Shown: in pieces, positions 1 to 7,892 of the stretch
Numbering within the stretch: position 1 is the first letter of the stretch
Layout: the number at the start of each line of letters is the position of its first letter
Assembly: GCF_003990045.1 (NCBI RefSeq)
Contig: NZ_RZGZ01000002.1
Coordinates: 496,001 to 560,000, forward strand
Reading direction: 5' to 3'
Length of the DNA: 64,000 bases
Source: Labedella endophytica
Lineage (GTDB): Bacteria; Actinomycetota; Actinomycetes; Actinomycetales; Microbacteriaceae
Program-made: the position numbers and the translations under genes
The notes under the pieces: generated by a model
The model's database searches: none
The model's input: the letters and a program-made list of their open reading frames with translations, nothing else
Told to the model about the DNA's origin: nothing

Positions 1-266
1 ATGAGCGCGAAGGAGAGGTACGGGAAGTCGACTCCCAGAATGGGCAGGACGATCGCGCAGAAGAACATCACGAGAGTGAGTGGGGTGCAGCGGACGATCT
101 CGGTGTACACGGTGGCGAAACCACGGAGAGAGGCGACCGGGGAGATGCGGAAGACCGCGATGACGACACCGATGACGGTGGCGAAGACAGCGCCCACGAG
201 GGTGAGTTGAAGGGTCACGAGGAACCCCGTCCAGTAGACGGGGAGGTTGTCGAAGATCACCTGCAC
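1..266 (-). CDS. gluC: Amino-acid (glutamate-type) ABC transporter permease, 5' part only
   Basis: Membrane permease of a polar amino-acid ABC importer; only the first 88 codons lie in the window, the rest runs off the left edge. The predicted start is a GTG at 264-266, giving VQVIFDNLPVYWTG, preceded by GAGAGG about 8 nt upstream. The N-terminus (short lead, FLVTL/LTLVGAVFATVIGVVIA hydrophobic segment, then the RCTPL motif around residue 61) is typical of HisM/GluC-type permeases that pair with a solute-binding lipoprotein and ATPase. It follows gluA and gluB on the same strand, separated from gluB by a strong hairpin, matching the gluABCD operon order known from corynebacteria. The symbol rests on synteny; a related substrate such as glutamine or aspartate is possible. 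Confidence 0.85.
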   Translation of the reverse strand, partial: MQVIFDNLPVYWTGFLVTLQLTLVGAVFATVIGVVIAVFRISPVASLRGFATVYTEIVRCTPLTLVMFFCAIVLPILGVDFPYLSFAL

Positions 267-297
267 GGGCGAGGCCTCTCTAGATGGAGCGGAAGGA

Positions 298-340
298 GAC
301 GAGCGGTCCCCTGTGGCAGAACCACGGGGGACCGCTCGTC
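298..340 (-). terminator. Strong stem-loop between gluB and gluC
   Basis: Perfect inverted repeat of 19 bp (298-316 with 322-340, one G-U pair) around a CAGAA loop, seven bases after the gluB stop codon. No U-run follows on the minus strand. Its position inside the operon suggests partial termination or mRNA 3'-end stabilisation, giving more binding protein than permease. That role is inference. Confidence 0.75.
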
Positions 341-346
341 AGCGGG

Positions 347-1219
347 TCATTCCTCGTAGCGGTCGACCGCGGGCGGCTCGACGTACTCGAGGACCGTTCC
401 GGCGGTGTCGGTCCAGGCCTGCTCGTACGAGCCGTCCTCGTAGGACTCCTCGAGGACGTCGTTGATCCAGTCGCGGAACTCGACGTCGTCCTTGGCGAGG
501 CCGATGCCGTAGGGCTCCTCCGTGAAGGGCTGGCCGACGACCTTGAACTCGCCCTCGTTCTGGGCGGCGAGACCGGCGAGGATCACGTTGTCCGTGCTGA
601 CGGCGACGACCTGGCCCGTGCGGAGCGGCTCGAGGCAGTTGGCGTAGGTGTCGGTCAGGACGACCTCGGCACCGAGAGCGGTGAGGTTGTCGGCCGGCGT
701 GGAACCGGACACGGAGCACACGGGCTGGCCGACGAGGTCGTCCTCGCTCTCGATGTCCTCGTTGTCCGCGAGGGTCAGGATCGACTGACCGGCCTCGTAG
801 TACGGGCCGGCGAAGGAGATGACTTCCTTGCGCTCATCGTTGATCGTGTAGGTCGCGATGACGATGTCGACCTGGCCGTTCTCGATGAAGGGCTCACGGT
901 TGGCGGAGACCGTCTCCTCCCACGTGATGTCCTCGGCGGCGATGCCGAGCTTCGCGGCGATGATCTTGCCGATCTCGACGTCGAAGCCGACGGGCGTGCC
1001 GTCGGGGCCCACCAGGCCGAAGAGCGGCTGGTCGAACTTGGTGCCGATGGTGATGGAACCGGCCTCGGAGAGCTCGGCCATCGTGCTGCCGGCCGCGAAC
1101 TCCGGCGACTCCTCGACCTCGGCGCCCGGGTTGGCCGTATCGCTCGAACCGCCACAGGCGGCGAGCGCGAGCGCACCGGCGGCCGCCATGGCGACCAGCG
1201 AGAGCTTCTTACGCATCAT
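347..1219 (-). CDS. gluB: Glutamate-type ABC transporter substrate-binding lipoprotein
   Basis: Extracytoplasmic solute-binding protein (290 aa) of a polar amino-acid ABC importer, tethered to the outer face of the membrane. It has a lipoprotein signal: KK at residues 4-5, a hydrophobic core and lipobox LAAC with the modified Cys22. The mature part is a family-3 solute-binding (SBP_bac_3) domain with landmarks such as VGFDVEIGK and an early FDQPLFGL region typical of GluB/GlnH-like proteins. The ATG at 1217-1219 has AGAGGGA about 8 nt upstream; a second ATG follows directly. It lies 85 nt downstream of gluA and just before the hairpin and gluC. Glutamate specificity is inferred from operon architecture and overall similarity, not from identified ligand residues. 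Confidence 0.9.
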   Translation of the reverse strand: MMRKKLSLVAMAAAGALALAACGGSSDTANPGAEVEESPEFAAGSTMAELSEAGSITIGTKFDQPLFGLVGPDGTPVGFDVEIGKIIAAKLGIAAEDITWEETVSANREPFIENGQVDIVIATYTINDERKEVISFAGPYYEAGQSILTLADNEDIESEDDLVGQPVCSVSGSTPADNLTALGAEVVLTDTYANCLEPLRTGQVVAVSTDNVILAGLAAQNEGEFKVVGQPFTEEPYGIGLAKDDVEFRDWINDVLEESYEDGSYEQAWTDTAGTVLEYVEPPAVDRYEE

Positions 1220-1304
1220 GGGATATCCCTCTTCTTGGTTTGTACTGCTGCTGTGTTTCCTGGCCGCCGAGGCGACGAGGTTCTGGGGCCACGAACGCGG
1301 AGCG

Positions 1305-2093
1305 TCAGTGGTTGAGGATCTTCGACAGGAAGTCCTTGGCGCGATCCGACTGGGGGTTGGAGAAGAACTGCTCGGGCGTGGCCTGCTCGACGAGCTGGCC
1401 GTCGGCCATGAAGAGAACCCGGTCGGCCGCCTTGCGGGCGAAGCCCATCTCGTGGGTCACGACGATCATCGTCATGCCTTCTTTGGCGAGCCCGACCATG
1501 ACGTCGAGGACCTCATTGATCATCTCGGGGTCGAGCGCGCTCGTGGGCTCGTCCATGAGGATGAGCTTGGGGCTCATGGCGAGCGACCGTGCGATCGCGA
1601 CGCGCTGCTGCTGGCCGCCGGAGAGCTGCGCGGGCATCTTGTTCGCCTGGTTCGCGACGCCGACGCGCTCGAGGATGCCCATGGCCCGCTCGGTCGCGTC
1701 CTTCTTCGACATCTTCTTCACCTTGATGGGGGCGAGAGTGACGTTCTCCAGCACCGTCTTGTGTGCGAAGAGGTTGAAGGACTGGAACACCATGCCGACG
1801 TCGGCACGGAGCTTCGCGAGGGCCGCTCCCTCCTCCGGGAGCTTGTCGCCGTCGATCGTGATCGTGCCGGAGTCGATGGTCTCGAGGCGGTTGATCGCCC
1901 GGCAGAGGGTGGATTTACCCGACCCGCTCGGCCCGATGACGACGACGACCTCGCCGCGGGCGACGGTGGTGTTGATGTCCTTCAGGACGTGGAGCGCTCC
2001 GTAGTGCTTGTTGACGTTGTCCACGACGACGAGGGGTTCACCCAGCTTCGCCACGGGAACGGACGTCGTTTCGGGCATGAAATTGTGCTCCAT
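1305..2093 (-). CDS. gluA: Glutamate-type ABC transporter ATP-binding protein
   Basis: Cytoplasmic ATPase (262 aa) energising the amino-acid importer. Walker A is GPSGSGKST at residues 54-62, the ABC signature is LSGGQQQR, Walker B is LILMDEPTSALD and the switch histidine is in VVTHEMGF. Length and motifs match the PAAT (polar amino-acid transport) ATPases. It carries about 20 extra N-terminal residues before the ABC fold begins at PLVVVDNV; an internal ATG (residue 6) is an alternative start. It is first in the operon gluA-gluB-gluC, and its promoter must lie in the 91 bp between it and the upstream methyltransferase gene, where a near-repeated 11-mer occurs (2103-2113 and 2126-2136). Confidence 0.92.
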   Translation of the reverse strand: MEHNFMPETTSVPVAKLGEPLVVVDNVNKHYGALHVLKDINTTVARGEVVVVIGPSGSGKSTLCRAINRLETIDSGTITIDGDKLPEEGAALAKLRADVGMVFQSFNLFAHKTVLENVTLAPIKVKKMSKKDATERAMGILERVGVANQANKMPAQLSGGQQQRVAIARSLAMSPKLILMDEPTSALDPEMINEVLDVMVGLAKEGMTMIVVTHEMGFARKAADRVLFMADGQLVEQATPEQFFSNPQSDRAKDFLSKILNH

Positions 2094-2184
2094 GCCTCCA
2101 CGGTATGTGAGGGTGTGTTACCTCCGTATGTCAGGGAGTCTCCGTTATGGAGTTGTGACCACCCCGGCACCTGTGGACGACGAG

Positions 2185-2985
2185 TCAGGAACGCTGAGCG
2201 AAGGCGCTCTCGTAGAGGCAGACCGAGGCCGCCGTCGCGAGGTTCATCGACTCGGCGCGCCCGAAGATCGGCACGGTCACGGCACGATCCGCGAGACCGA
2301 GGAACTCGTCCTCGAGCCCGTGTGCCTCGTTCCCGAAGATCCATGCGGTCGGCTCACCGAGCACGCCGTCGCGACGCACGTCGAGCAGACTCTCGCCCTT
2401 CACGTCGGCCGCGAGCACGCGCAGGCCGGCCTCGCGGGAGCGTCGGACGACGTCGGACAGGTCGGCGTCGACGGAGACGGGGAGGTGGAAGATGGATCCC
2501 GTCGTCGAACGCACGACCTTCGGGTTGTACAGGTCCACGGAACGGCCGGTGAGCACCACGGCGTCGGCACCGGCTGAGTCCGCGGCCCGGATGATCGTGC
2601 CGAGGTTGCCGGGGTCCCGCACCTCTTCGAGGATCGCGAGCAGTCGCGGCGGCTCCGCGAACACGTCCTTGAGGGCGGTCGGGAACTGTCGGCACACGGC
2701 GACGACGCCTTGAGGGGTCACGGTGTCTGCGAGGGACGCGATGACGTCCTCCGTGACGAACTCGACCTCGAGGCCCGCCGCCAGAGCCGCCTCCGCGACG
2801 TCGGGGTGACGCTCGAGCGCCGTCGGGGTCGCGAAGAACTCCAGGACGAGCTCCGGACGCCACGTCAAGGCCTCCCCGACGGCCTGAGGGCCCTCGAGGA
2901 GGAAGAGTCCCGTCTCCTGTCTGGCCGGTCGCTTCGAGAGCTTCGCGACGGCTCGGATTCGCGGGGAGCGCGGGTTGTCGATCAC
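2185..2985 (-). CDS. TrmH/SpoU-family 2'-O-ribose RNA methyltransferase
   Basis: SPOUT-class methyltransferase (266 aa) that would methylate a ribose 2'-OH in rRNA (RlmB/TsnR-like) or tRNA. An N-terminal substrate-binding domain (LEGPQAVGEAL, residues 31-40) is followed by the trefoil-knot SPOUT domain with motif 1 NLGTIIRAA (127-135), motif 2 FGNEAHGL (217-224) and motif 3 MNLATAASVCLYE (247-259), which form the SAM site. It sits downstream of rplT, a common actinobacterial arrangement that favours an rRNA target, but it is separated by a terminator and has its own promoter. The GTG start is 6 nt from a TAGACT -10 box, implying a leaderless mRNA. The exact modified nucleotide cannot be read from sequence. 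Confidence 0.9.
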   Translation of the reverse strand: MIDNPRSPRIRAVAKLSKRPARQETGLFLLEGPQAVGEALTWRPELVLEFFATPTALERHPDVAEAALAAGLEVEFVTEDVIASLADTVTPQGVVAVCRQFPTALKDVFAEPPRLLAILEEVRDPGNLGTIIRAADSAGADAVVLTGRSVDLYNPKVVRSTTGSIFHLPVSVDADLSDVVRRSREAGLRVLAADVKGESLLDVRRDGVLGEPTAWIFGNEAHGLEDEFLGLADRAVTVPIFGRAESMNLATAASVCLYESAFAQRS

Positions 2986-2991
2986 GCGATC

Positions 2992-2997
2992 AGTCTA
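2992..2997 (-). promoter_or_regulatory. -10 box of leaderless promoter for the SpoU methyltransferase
   Basis: TAGACT on the minus strand ends 6 nt before the GTG start, so transcription would begin at or next to the start codon. There is no Shine-Dalgarno sequence between. Confidence 0.6.
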
Positions 2998-3097
2998 GGC
3001 GCGACACCGGTGGAGCCGAGGGCGACAGGCCCGGTCGCGGCGGGAATCCACGCCCCGGAACGAGCAGCTGTGCGGCCGGGACTCCCCCGGATACGAC

Positions 3098-3128
3098 GGA
3101 ACCGGCCGGGGTATCCCCGACCGGTTCC
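3098..3128 (-). terminator. Terminator hairpin after rplT
   Basis: 14-bp GC-rich stem (3098-3111 with 3115-3128, one G-U pair) with a 3-nt loop, 24 nt past the rplT stop codon. It ends the infC-rpmI-rplT transcript. It has no U-tract, as is common in high-GC actinobacteria. Confidence 0.75.
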
Positions 3129-3151
3129 TGTTCGTGCTGGTGGAACGCTGC

Positions 3152-3544
3152 TTACGCGGCGTTCTCGGTGCGCGGCGCCGACGTGTCGGCGGGCAGCGCT
3201 GCCTTGGCGCTCTTCACGAGAGCGGCGAAGGTGGTGGGCTCGTTCACCGCGAGCTCGGCGAGCATGCGACGGTCGACCTCGATGCCGGCCAGGCCGAGGC
3301 CCTGGATGAGCCGGTTGTACGTGAGGCCGTTCGCACGGGACGCCGCGTTGATGCGCTGGATCCACAGGCGACGGAAGTCACCCTTGCGGGCACGACGGTC
3401 ACGGTACGAGTAGACCAGGGAGTGGGTGACCTGCTCCTTGGCCTTGCGGTACAGGCGCGAACGCTGGCCGCGGTAGCCCTCGGCCCGCTCCAGGATGACG
3501 CGACGCTTCTTGTGGGCGTTGACCGCCCTTTTTACTCTTGCCAT
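3152..3544 (-). CDS. rplT: Large-subunit ribosomal protein L20
   Basis: L20 (130 aa) binds 23S rRNA early in 50S assembly. The basic N-terminal arm ([15 protein letters not shown]), the [17 protein letters not shown] segment and the [11 protein letters not shown] core are diagnostic. The usual length is about 117-120 aa; here an extra acidic and Ala-rich C-terminal tail ([12 protein letters not shown]) is present, as in related actinobacteria. It is third in the infC-rpmI-rplT operon, 33 nt after rpmI, and is followed by a strong hairpin. In many bacteria L20 represses this operon translationally; whether it does so here is not shown. Confidence 0.98.
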   Translation of the reverse strand: MARVKRAVNAHKKRRVILERAEGYRGQRSRLYRKAKEQVTHSLVYSYRDRRARKGDFRRLWIQRINAASRANGLTYNRLIQGLGLAGIEVDRRMLAELAVNEPTTFAALVKSAKAALPADTSAPRTENAA

Positions 3545-3577
3545 TTCTTACGTATTCCTTGCGTTCGTGTCAGCGGA

Positions 3578-3772
3578 TCAGATGCCGAGGAGCTTCTTGA
3601 TGACCTTGCGGTCCTGGGGGGCGACGACCTCGTCCTTGTTCAGGCTGCGCTTGCGCTTGCCCGACTTGACCTCGAGGTTGTGGCGCATGCCCGCCTGCTG
3701 CTTCATGATCTTGCCGGTGCCGGTGACCTTGAATCGCTTCTTGGCACCGGAGTGCGTCTTCTGCTTAGGCAT
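3578..3772 (-). CDS. rpmI: Large-subunit ribosomal protein L35
   Basis: Small basic ribosomal protein (64 aa) of the 50S subunit. It begins [20 protein letters not shown], the family signature, and ends KVIKKLLGI. The ATG at 3770-3772 is chosen over upstream in-frame codons because the AGGAGG ribosome binding site lies 7 nt ahead and the protein then has the canonical N-terminus and length. The start overlaps the last 8 nt of infC, so translation is probably coupled. Confidence 0.98.
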   Translation of the reverse strand: MPKQKTHSGAKKRFKVTGTGKIMKQQAGMRHNLEVKSGKRKRSLNKDEVVAPQDRKVIKKLLGI

Positions 3773-4349
3773 TCTTTTCCTCCTGCTTTGCCGCCTTGTT
3801 CGCGGCACGTTGTGCGTTGGCCTCTGCTTTGGCCTCCGACTTGTTCTTGAGCGGACCGATGATCATCACCATGTTGCGTCCGTCGATCATGGGGCTCGAT
3901 TCGACGGTGCCCAACTCGGCGACGTCCTCGGCGAACTTCTGGAGGAGCCGCACGCCCAGCTCCGGACGCGACTGCTCGCGGCCTCGGAACAGGATCATGG
4001 CCTTCACCTTGTCGCCATCCTTGAGGAAGCCTTCAGCGCGCTTGCGCTTGGTCTCGTAGTCGTGGCTGTCGATCTTGAGGCGGAACCGAACTTCTTTGAG
4101 GATCGTGTTCGCCTGGTTGCGCCGGGCCTCCTTGGCCTTCTGCGCAGCCTCGTACTTGAACTTGCCGTAATCCATGATCTTGGCCACTGGCGGCTTCGAG
4201 TTGGGTGCGACCTCGACGAGATCCAGGTCGGCGTCCTGCGCGAGACGCAGGGCGACCTCGATCTTCACGACGCCCACCTGCTCTCCGCTCGGGCCAACGA
4301 GGCGGACTTCGGGGACGCGAATACGGTCATTGGTACGGGGATCGCTGAT
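3765..4349 (-). CDS. infC: Translation initiation factor IF-3, starting at ATC
   Basis: IF-3 (194 aa) binds the 30S subunit, blocks premature joining with 50S and proofreads the start codon. The N-domain begins [16 protein letters not shown] and contains VGVV; the linker is KAKEARRNQ; the C-domain contains [12 protein letters not shown] and the [15 protein letters not shown] region. The protein ends in a Lys/Ala/Glu-rich tail. No ATG/GTG/TTG lies near the conserved N-terminus: the AGGAG site is 6 nt upstream of ATC (4347-4349), directly before AGCGATCCC. An AUC/AUU start on infC is a known autoregulatory device, because IF-3 itself discriminates against it. It is the first gene of the operon, with a roughly 300-nt leader. 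Confidence 0.95.
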   Translation of the reverse strand: MSDPRTNDRIRVPEVRLVGPSGEQVGVVKIEVALRLAQDADLDLVEVAPNSKPPVAKIMDYGKFKYEAAQKAKEARRNQANTILKEVRFRLKIDSHDYETKRKRAEGFLKDGDKVKAMILFRGREQSRPELGVRLLQKFAEDVAELGTVESSPMIDGRNMVMIIGPLKNKSEAKAEANAQRAANKAAKQEEKNA

Positions 4350-4663
4350 GCGTGGCTCCTCTTCTAGAGACTTCCGGCCACTCAGCCGGACGGACGTCCG
4401 GCGAGGCGAAAGGAGAGAACCACTCCACGAGTGCGACGAATCGCTCTCGGCACCGCACCCGAACCGTATCGATTTCGAGGAATGAACCACGGATTCGAGA
4501 CTGGTGTTCTACCGGAGAGAGCGGATCCTCACGGATCCTCTCGCACCGGCGGAGTGCAACGACCCGGTAACCTGTAATCGGTCAAGCGCGGGTGGGATGT
4601 TATCCACTTTCGTACCGGGATATGGAAGTCCCGGAGCCCGAAGCAGTCTAGCAGAGGAATGTA
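4350..4663. promoter_or_regulatory. Divergent intergenic region and infC leader with two hairpins
   Basis: 314 bp without a protein gene, between infC (minus) and the DUF1844 gene (plus). Two inverted repeats stand out. At 4385-4402 a 7-bp stem (GCCGGAC/GTCCGGC) with a GGAC loop lies 36-53 nt before the infC start. At 4515-4542 two arms (GAGAG..GATCC / GGATCCTCTC) are flanked by CCGG on each side. They may be leader structures for autoregulation of infC-rpmI-rplT or an attenuator. No clear -35/-10 pair was found for either gene, and no tRNA or small ORF was recognised. Confidence 0.45.
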
Positions 4664-5071
4664 GTGAGCACGAACGACAACGCATCGAGCACGACCGAGC
4701 CGACCGAGGGCGGATCCATCCGCTTCGAGGACGCCTCCGAGACCACCGTGGCCGACGTCACCCGGGACATCGCCGACGTCGCCGCGGTCGAGGTGATCAC
4801 CACCACGGCGGTCCACCTCATGAGCGCGGCGGCGGTCAAGTGCGGGCTCGCCGACGACCCGGAGTCCCAGCAGGACCTCGACGAGGCCCGCAAGCTGATC
4901 AACGCACTCGCCGGCCTCATCACGGCGGCCGCCCCCGAGGTGAGCGACATGCACGCCCGCAGCCTGCGGGACGGCCTCCGCTCGCTCCAGCTCGCCTTCC
5001 GCGAGGCGTCGAGCATGCCCGACCCGATCGGTCAGGGCCCGGGAGAGAAGTGGACGGGTCCGGTCAACTGA
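4664..5071 (+). CDS. DUF1844 family protein
   Basis: Conserved actinobacterial protein of unknown function (135 aa). A low-complexity Ser/Thr/Glu N-terminus (residues 1-25) precedes the DUF1844 helical region (ITTTAVHLMSAAAVKCGL, DEARKLINALAGLI). It has no signal peptide or catalytic motif. The GTG start at 4664 has GAGG 8-9 nt upstream. It is divergent from infC, the usual neighbourhood of this family in actinobacteria, suggesting a role near translation or cell envelope housekeeping, but no function is assigned. It converges on the SseB-like gene only 12 nt away. Confidence 0.85.
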   Translation: MSTNDNASSTTEPTEGGSIRFEDASETTVADVTRDIADVAAVEVITTTAVHLMSAAAVKCGLADDPESQQDLDEARKLINALAGLITAAAPEVSDMHARSLRDGLRSLQLAFREASSMPDPIGQGPGEKWTGPVN

Positions 5072-5083
5072 CCCATCGGGCCG

Positions 5084-5857
5084 TCACTCGCTCGCCGTGA
5101 GCTTTACGGCGAGCGAGTCGACGCGCGTCGCGATGACCTCGTCGGCGGCCCAGCGCCGCGCGAGTCTCTCGAGGATCTGATCGAGCTCCGTCCGAGTGAG
5201 CCCCGAGATGAGTTCGAGGACGACCTGCACCTCCGGCGCCAGCAGACGAGCGCTCGGGTCGCCGTGTCGCACGACGACCGAGATCACACCGAGTTCCGTC
5301 GCGATGGAGGCATCGAAGGCCGCGTAGACCTCCGGATCGATGGCCGCCGACACCCAGGACTCGCCTTGCGCGACCGCCCAGACGGCGGGGCGGCGGAGTG
5401 CGAACTCGGTCTCGCTCCCCGGATCGACGACGACGAGTTCCGTGCCCTCGGACGCGGCCGCGAGAGCCACGCGCGTCCCATCGGCGGGAACGGGGCGGGC
5501 CGTGGTGTTCCAGCGGGACATCGCGGCGACCGAGGAGAACACGGGCAGCACGTCGCGCCCGTCGGGGCCTGCGACCGACACGATCGAGAGCTCCTGCGTC
5601 TTCTCGACGCGGAGGCCCTTCTCGTTCTCCTCCACTCCCCCGGCCTCGGCCACGAGGGGGATCAGGAAACGCGCGGAACGGAAGACGTCCACGACGTCGC
5701 CGTGGGTGGCCTCACCGCGTCGGAAACGGGCGAGTACGTCGATCAGCTCGGGCGGCGGCGAACCGTCGTCTCCCGCGTGCGCTTGATCGTGGTGCCCGAA
5801 GGACCGGTTGGCCCACGGCCGACCGGCGGAATCCGCCTCGTCAGTCGGACGCGACAT
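5084..5857 (-). CDS. SseB family protein
   Basis: Protein of 257 aa with an SseB N-terminal-type domain (about residues 35-150: [34 protein letters not shown]). The [10 protein letters not shown] motif is the recognisable core. The C-terminal half is an acidic alpha/beta region without a known motif. No enzymatic role is known in actinobacteria. The ATG overlaps the last 17 nt of priA, making it the terminal gene of the hisC-hisB-hisH-priA transcript, an arrangement seen widely in this group. The association with histidine genes is positional only. Confidence 0.85.
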   Translation of the reverse strand: MSRPTDEADSAGRPWANRSFGHHDQAHAGDDGSPPPELIDVLARFRRGEATHGDVVDVFRSARFLIPLVAEAGGVEENEKGLRVEKTQELSIVSVAGPDGRDVLPVFSSVAAMSRWNTTARPVPADGTRVALAAASEGTELVVVDPGSETEFALRRPAVWAVAQGESWVSAAIDPEVYAAFDASIATELGVISVVVRHGDPSARLLAPEVQVVLELISGLTRTELDQILERLARRWAADEVIATRVDSLAVKLTASE

Positions 5858-6587
5858 CCAGGGCCTCTGCGAGCGTGAACGCCCCCGCGTAGAGCGCCTT
5901 GCCCACGATCGCCCCTTCGAGCCCCTGGGGCACGAGTGCGCGGAGCGCCGCGATGTCGTCGAGGCTCGATACGCCGCCCGAGGCGATGACGGGACGGTCG
6001 GTCCGGTCCATGACCTGCTCGAGGAGCTCGATGTTCGGGCCGCGCAGCGTGCCGTCCTTCGTCACGTCGGTGACGACGTAGCGCGCGCAACCCGCCTGCT
6101 CGAGCCGGTCGAGCACGCTCCAGAGGTCGCCGCCCTCCTGGGTCCATCCGCGCGCCGCGAGGGTGGTCCCGCGCACGTCGAGTCCCACGGCGATCGCCTC
6201 GCCGTACTGACCGATGACGTTGGCCGCCCATTCGGGGTTCTCGAGCGCCGCGGTGCCGAGGTTGATGCGCTTGGCCCCGCTCGAGAGGGCCGCTTCGAGG
6301 GAGGCGTCGTCGCGGATACCGCCGGAGAGCTCGACGTTGACGCCGCGCACCTGCCGGATGACCCGGCGGATGACGCCCGCGTTGTGCCCACGACCGAAGG
6401 CCGCGTCGAGATCGACGAGGTGGATCCACTCGGCGCCCTGACCGGCCCAGTCGGCCGCGGCGTCGACGGGGTCGCCGTAGTTCGTCTCGGTGCCGGCCTC
6501 GCCCTGCGTCAGTCGCACGGCCTTGCCTCCCGCGATGTCGACGGCCGGAAGCAGCACGAGGTCAGGGGACTGGTTGAACTCGCTCAT
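5841..6587 (-). CDS. priA: Bifunctional HisA/TrpF isomerase PriA
   Basis: (Beta/alpha)8-barrel isomerase (248 aa) converting ProFAR to PRFAR in histidine synthesis; in actinobacteria the same enzyme usually also isomerises phosphoribosyl-anthranilate for tryptophan. Landmarks are [15 protein letters not shown] with Asp17, SGGIRD (88-93), GLDVRG with Asp137, [10 protein letters not shown] (171-180) with Asp174, and the phosphate-binding IASGGVSS. The ATG giving MSEFNQ is preferred because CGAGGA lies 7-8 nt upstream; an upstream in-frame ATG would add 16 basic residues absent from the family. It is 61 nt after hisH. TrpF activity is inferred from the actinobacterial context. Confidence 0.93.
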   Translation of the reverse strand: MSEFNQSPDLVLLPAVDIAGGKAVRLTQGEAGTETNYGDPVDAAADWAGQGAEWIHLVDLDAAFGRGHNAGVIRRVIRQVRGVNVELSGGIRDDASLEAALSSGAKRINLGTAALENPEWAANVIGQYGEAIAVGLDVRGTTLAARGWTQEGGDLWSVLDRLEQAGCARYVVTDVTKDGTLRGPNIELLEQVMDRTDRPVIASGGVSSLDDIAALRALVPQGLEGAIVGKALYAGAFTLAEALDVASD

Positions 6588-6648
6588 GGTGTTTCCTCGA
6601 TCGGGTCGGAGACGTACGGCTCGCAAGCCGCACACGATCCTAGTCAGG

Positions 6649-7287
6649 TCAGAGCGATCCGAGCCAATTGGACAACAGGCGGATGCCGGCGTCGCCGGAC
6701 TTCTCGGGGTGGAACTGCGTCGCCGAGAGCGGGCCGTTCTCCACAGCGGCGAGGAAGCGCTCCCCGTGCGTCGCCCAGGTCAGCTGGGGCTGCGGGAAGG
6801 GAGCCTCGACCTCGAGCGACCAGTCCGAGGCGGCGTAGGAGTGGACGAAGTAGAACCGCTCGTCCTCGATGCCGTCGAAGAGCACGCTCCCCGCGTCGGG
6901 TTCGACCGTGTTCCATCCCATGTGGGGAAGGACGGGCGCGTCGAGGCGCGTGACGCTGCCGGGCCATTCGCCGAGACCCCCGGCCTCGGTCCCCCGCTCG
7001 ACGCCGCGCTCGAACATCACCTGCATCCCGACGCAGATGCCGAGCACCGGCCGACCGCCCGCGAGCCGCTTGTCGACGACCTCTCCCCCGCGCGCCGCGG
7101 TGAGCGAGTCCATGACGGCCGAGAACGCACCGACCCCGGGCACGAGGAGACCGTCGGCCTCCATCGCCGCCGTGCGATCCGACGTCAGTTCCACGTCGCC
7201 GCCTGCGCGCTCGAGCGCTTTGACGGCCGAGTGCACGTTGCCCGACCCGTAGTCGAGGACGACGACGCGGGGCCGCCTGCCGCTCAC
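6649..7287 (-). CDS. hisH: Imidazole glycerol phosphate synthase, glutamine amidotransferase subunit
   Basis: Class-I glutaminase (212 aa) that supplies ammonia to HisF for IGP and AICAR formation. The nucleophile Cys85 lies in LGICVGMQ, and the triad is completed by His193 and Glu195 in QFHPEKS. The N-terminus [10 protein letters not shown] and the PHMGWN motif are typical. The GTG start overlaps the hisB stop as GTGA (7284-7287), so the two are translationally coupled. The partner hisF is not in this window. Confidence 0.96.
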   Translation of the reverse strand: MSGRRPRVVVLDYGSGNVHSAVKALERAGGDVELTSDRTAAMEADGLLVPGVGAFSAVMDSLTAARGGEVVDKRLAGGRPVLGICVGMQVMFERGVERGTEAGGLGEWPGSVTRLDAPVLPHMGWNTVEPDAGSVLFDGIEDERFYFVHSYAASDWSLEVEAPFPQPQLTWATHGERFLAAVENGPLSATQFHPEKSGDAGIRLLSNWLGSL

Positions 7288-7892
7288 AACGCACCCTTCG
7301 TCGACGGGATGCCGACGACGAGGGGATCGAGCGACTTCGCCTGGCGGAAGGCACGCGCGAACGCCTTGAACTCGGCCTCCGCGATGTGGTGGGGATCGCG
7401 ACCGGCGAGCACGGACACGTGGACCGTGAGTGCCGCATTGAATGCGATCGCCTCGAAGACGTGGCGGATCATGGACCCGGTGAAGTGTCCGCCGATGAGG
7501 TGGAACTCGAAGCCCGCGGGCTCACCGTCGTGCACGAGGTAGGGACGACCGGAGATGTCGACGACCGCGCGCGCGAGCGCGTCGTCGAGGGGCACGTGGG
7601 CATCGCCGTAGCGCGAGATGCCCTCCTTCGTGCCGAGCGCCTCGCGGATCGCCTGGCCGAGCACGATGCCGGTGTCCTCGACGGTGTGGTGGACGTCGAT
7701 GTCGACGTCGCCGGAGGCCGTCACGGTGAGGTCGGTGAGCGAGTGCTTCGCGAAGGCCGTCAGCATGTGATCGAAGAAGGGCACACTCGTGTGGATCTCG
7801 CTCTGCCCCGTGCCGTCGAGATCGATCCGGAGATCGATCGAGGATTCCGAGGTCACCCGCTGGATGTGGGCGACGCGGTTGCCGATGCTCAT
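7284..7892 (-). CDS. hisB: Imidazoleglycerol-phosphate dehydratase
   Basis: Monofunctional IGP dehydratase (202 aa), Mn-dependent, sixth step of histidine synthesis. The metal ligands lie in FFDHMLTAF (39-47), DVHHTVED (66-73) and the mirror-image second half ending [12 protein letters not shown]. There is no N-terminal phosphatase domain, unlike the E. coli bifunctional form. The ATG at 7890-7892 (MSIGNRVAH) overlaps the hisC stop as ATGA, which fixes the start; longer in-frame extension upstream is Arg-rich and not family-like. Confidence 0.96.
   Translation of the reverse strand: MSIGNRVAHIQRVTSESSIDLRIDLDGTGQSEIHTSVPFFDHMLTAFAKHSLTDLTVTASGDVDIDVHHTVEDTGIVLGQAIREALGTKEGISRYGDAHVPLDDALARAVVDISGRPYLVHDGEPAGFEFHLIGGHFTGSMIRHVFEAIAFNAALTVHVSVLAGRDPHHIAEAEFKAFARAFRQAKSLDPLVVGIPSTKGAL

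Noticed and set aside
129-210. Small plus-strand protein at the left edge
   Set aside because: Overlaps the permease gene on the opposite strand and reads as its shadow.
858-2552. Plus-strand open frame opposite gluB and gluA
   Set aside because: Antisense shadow; composition and lack of start signal rule it out.
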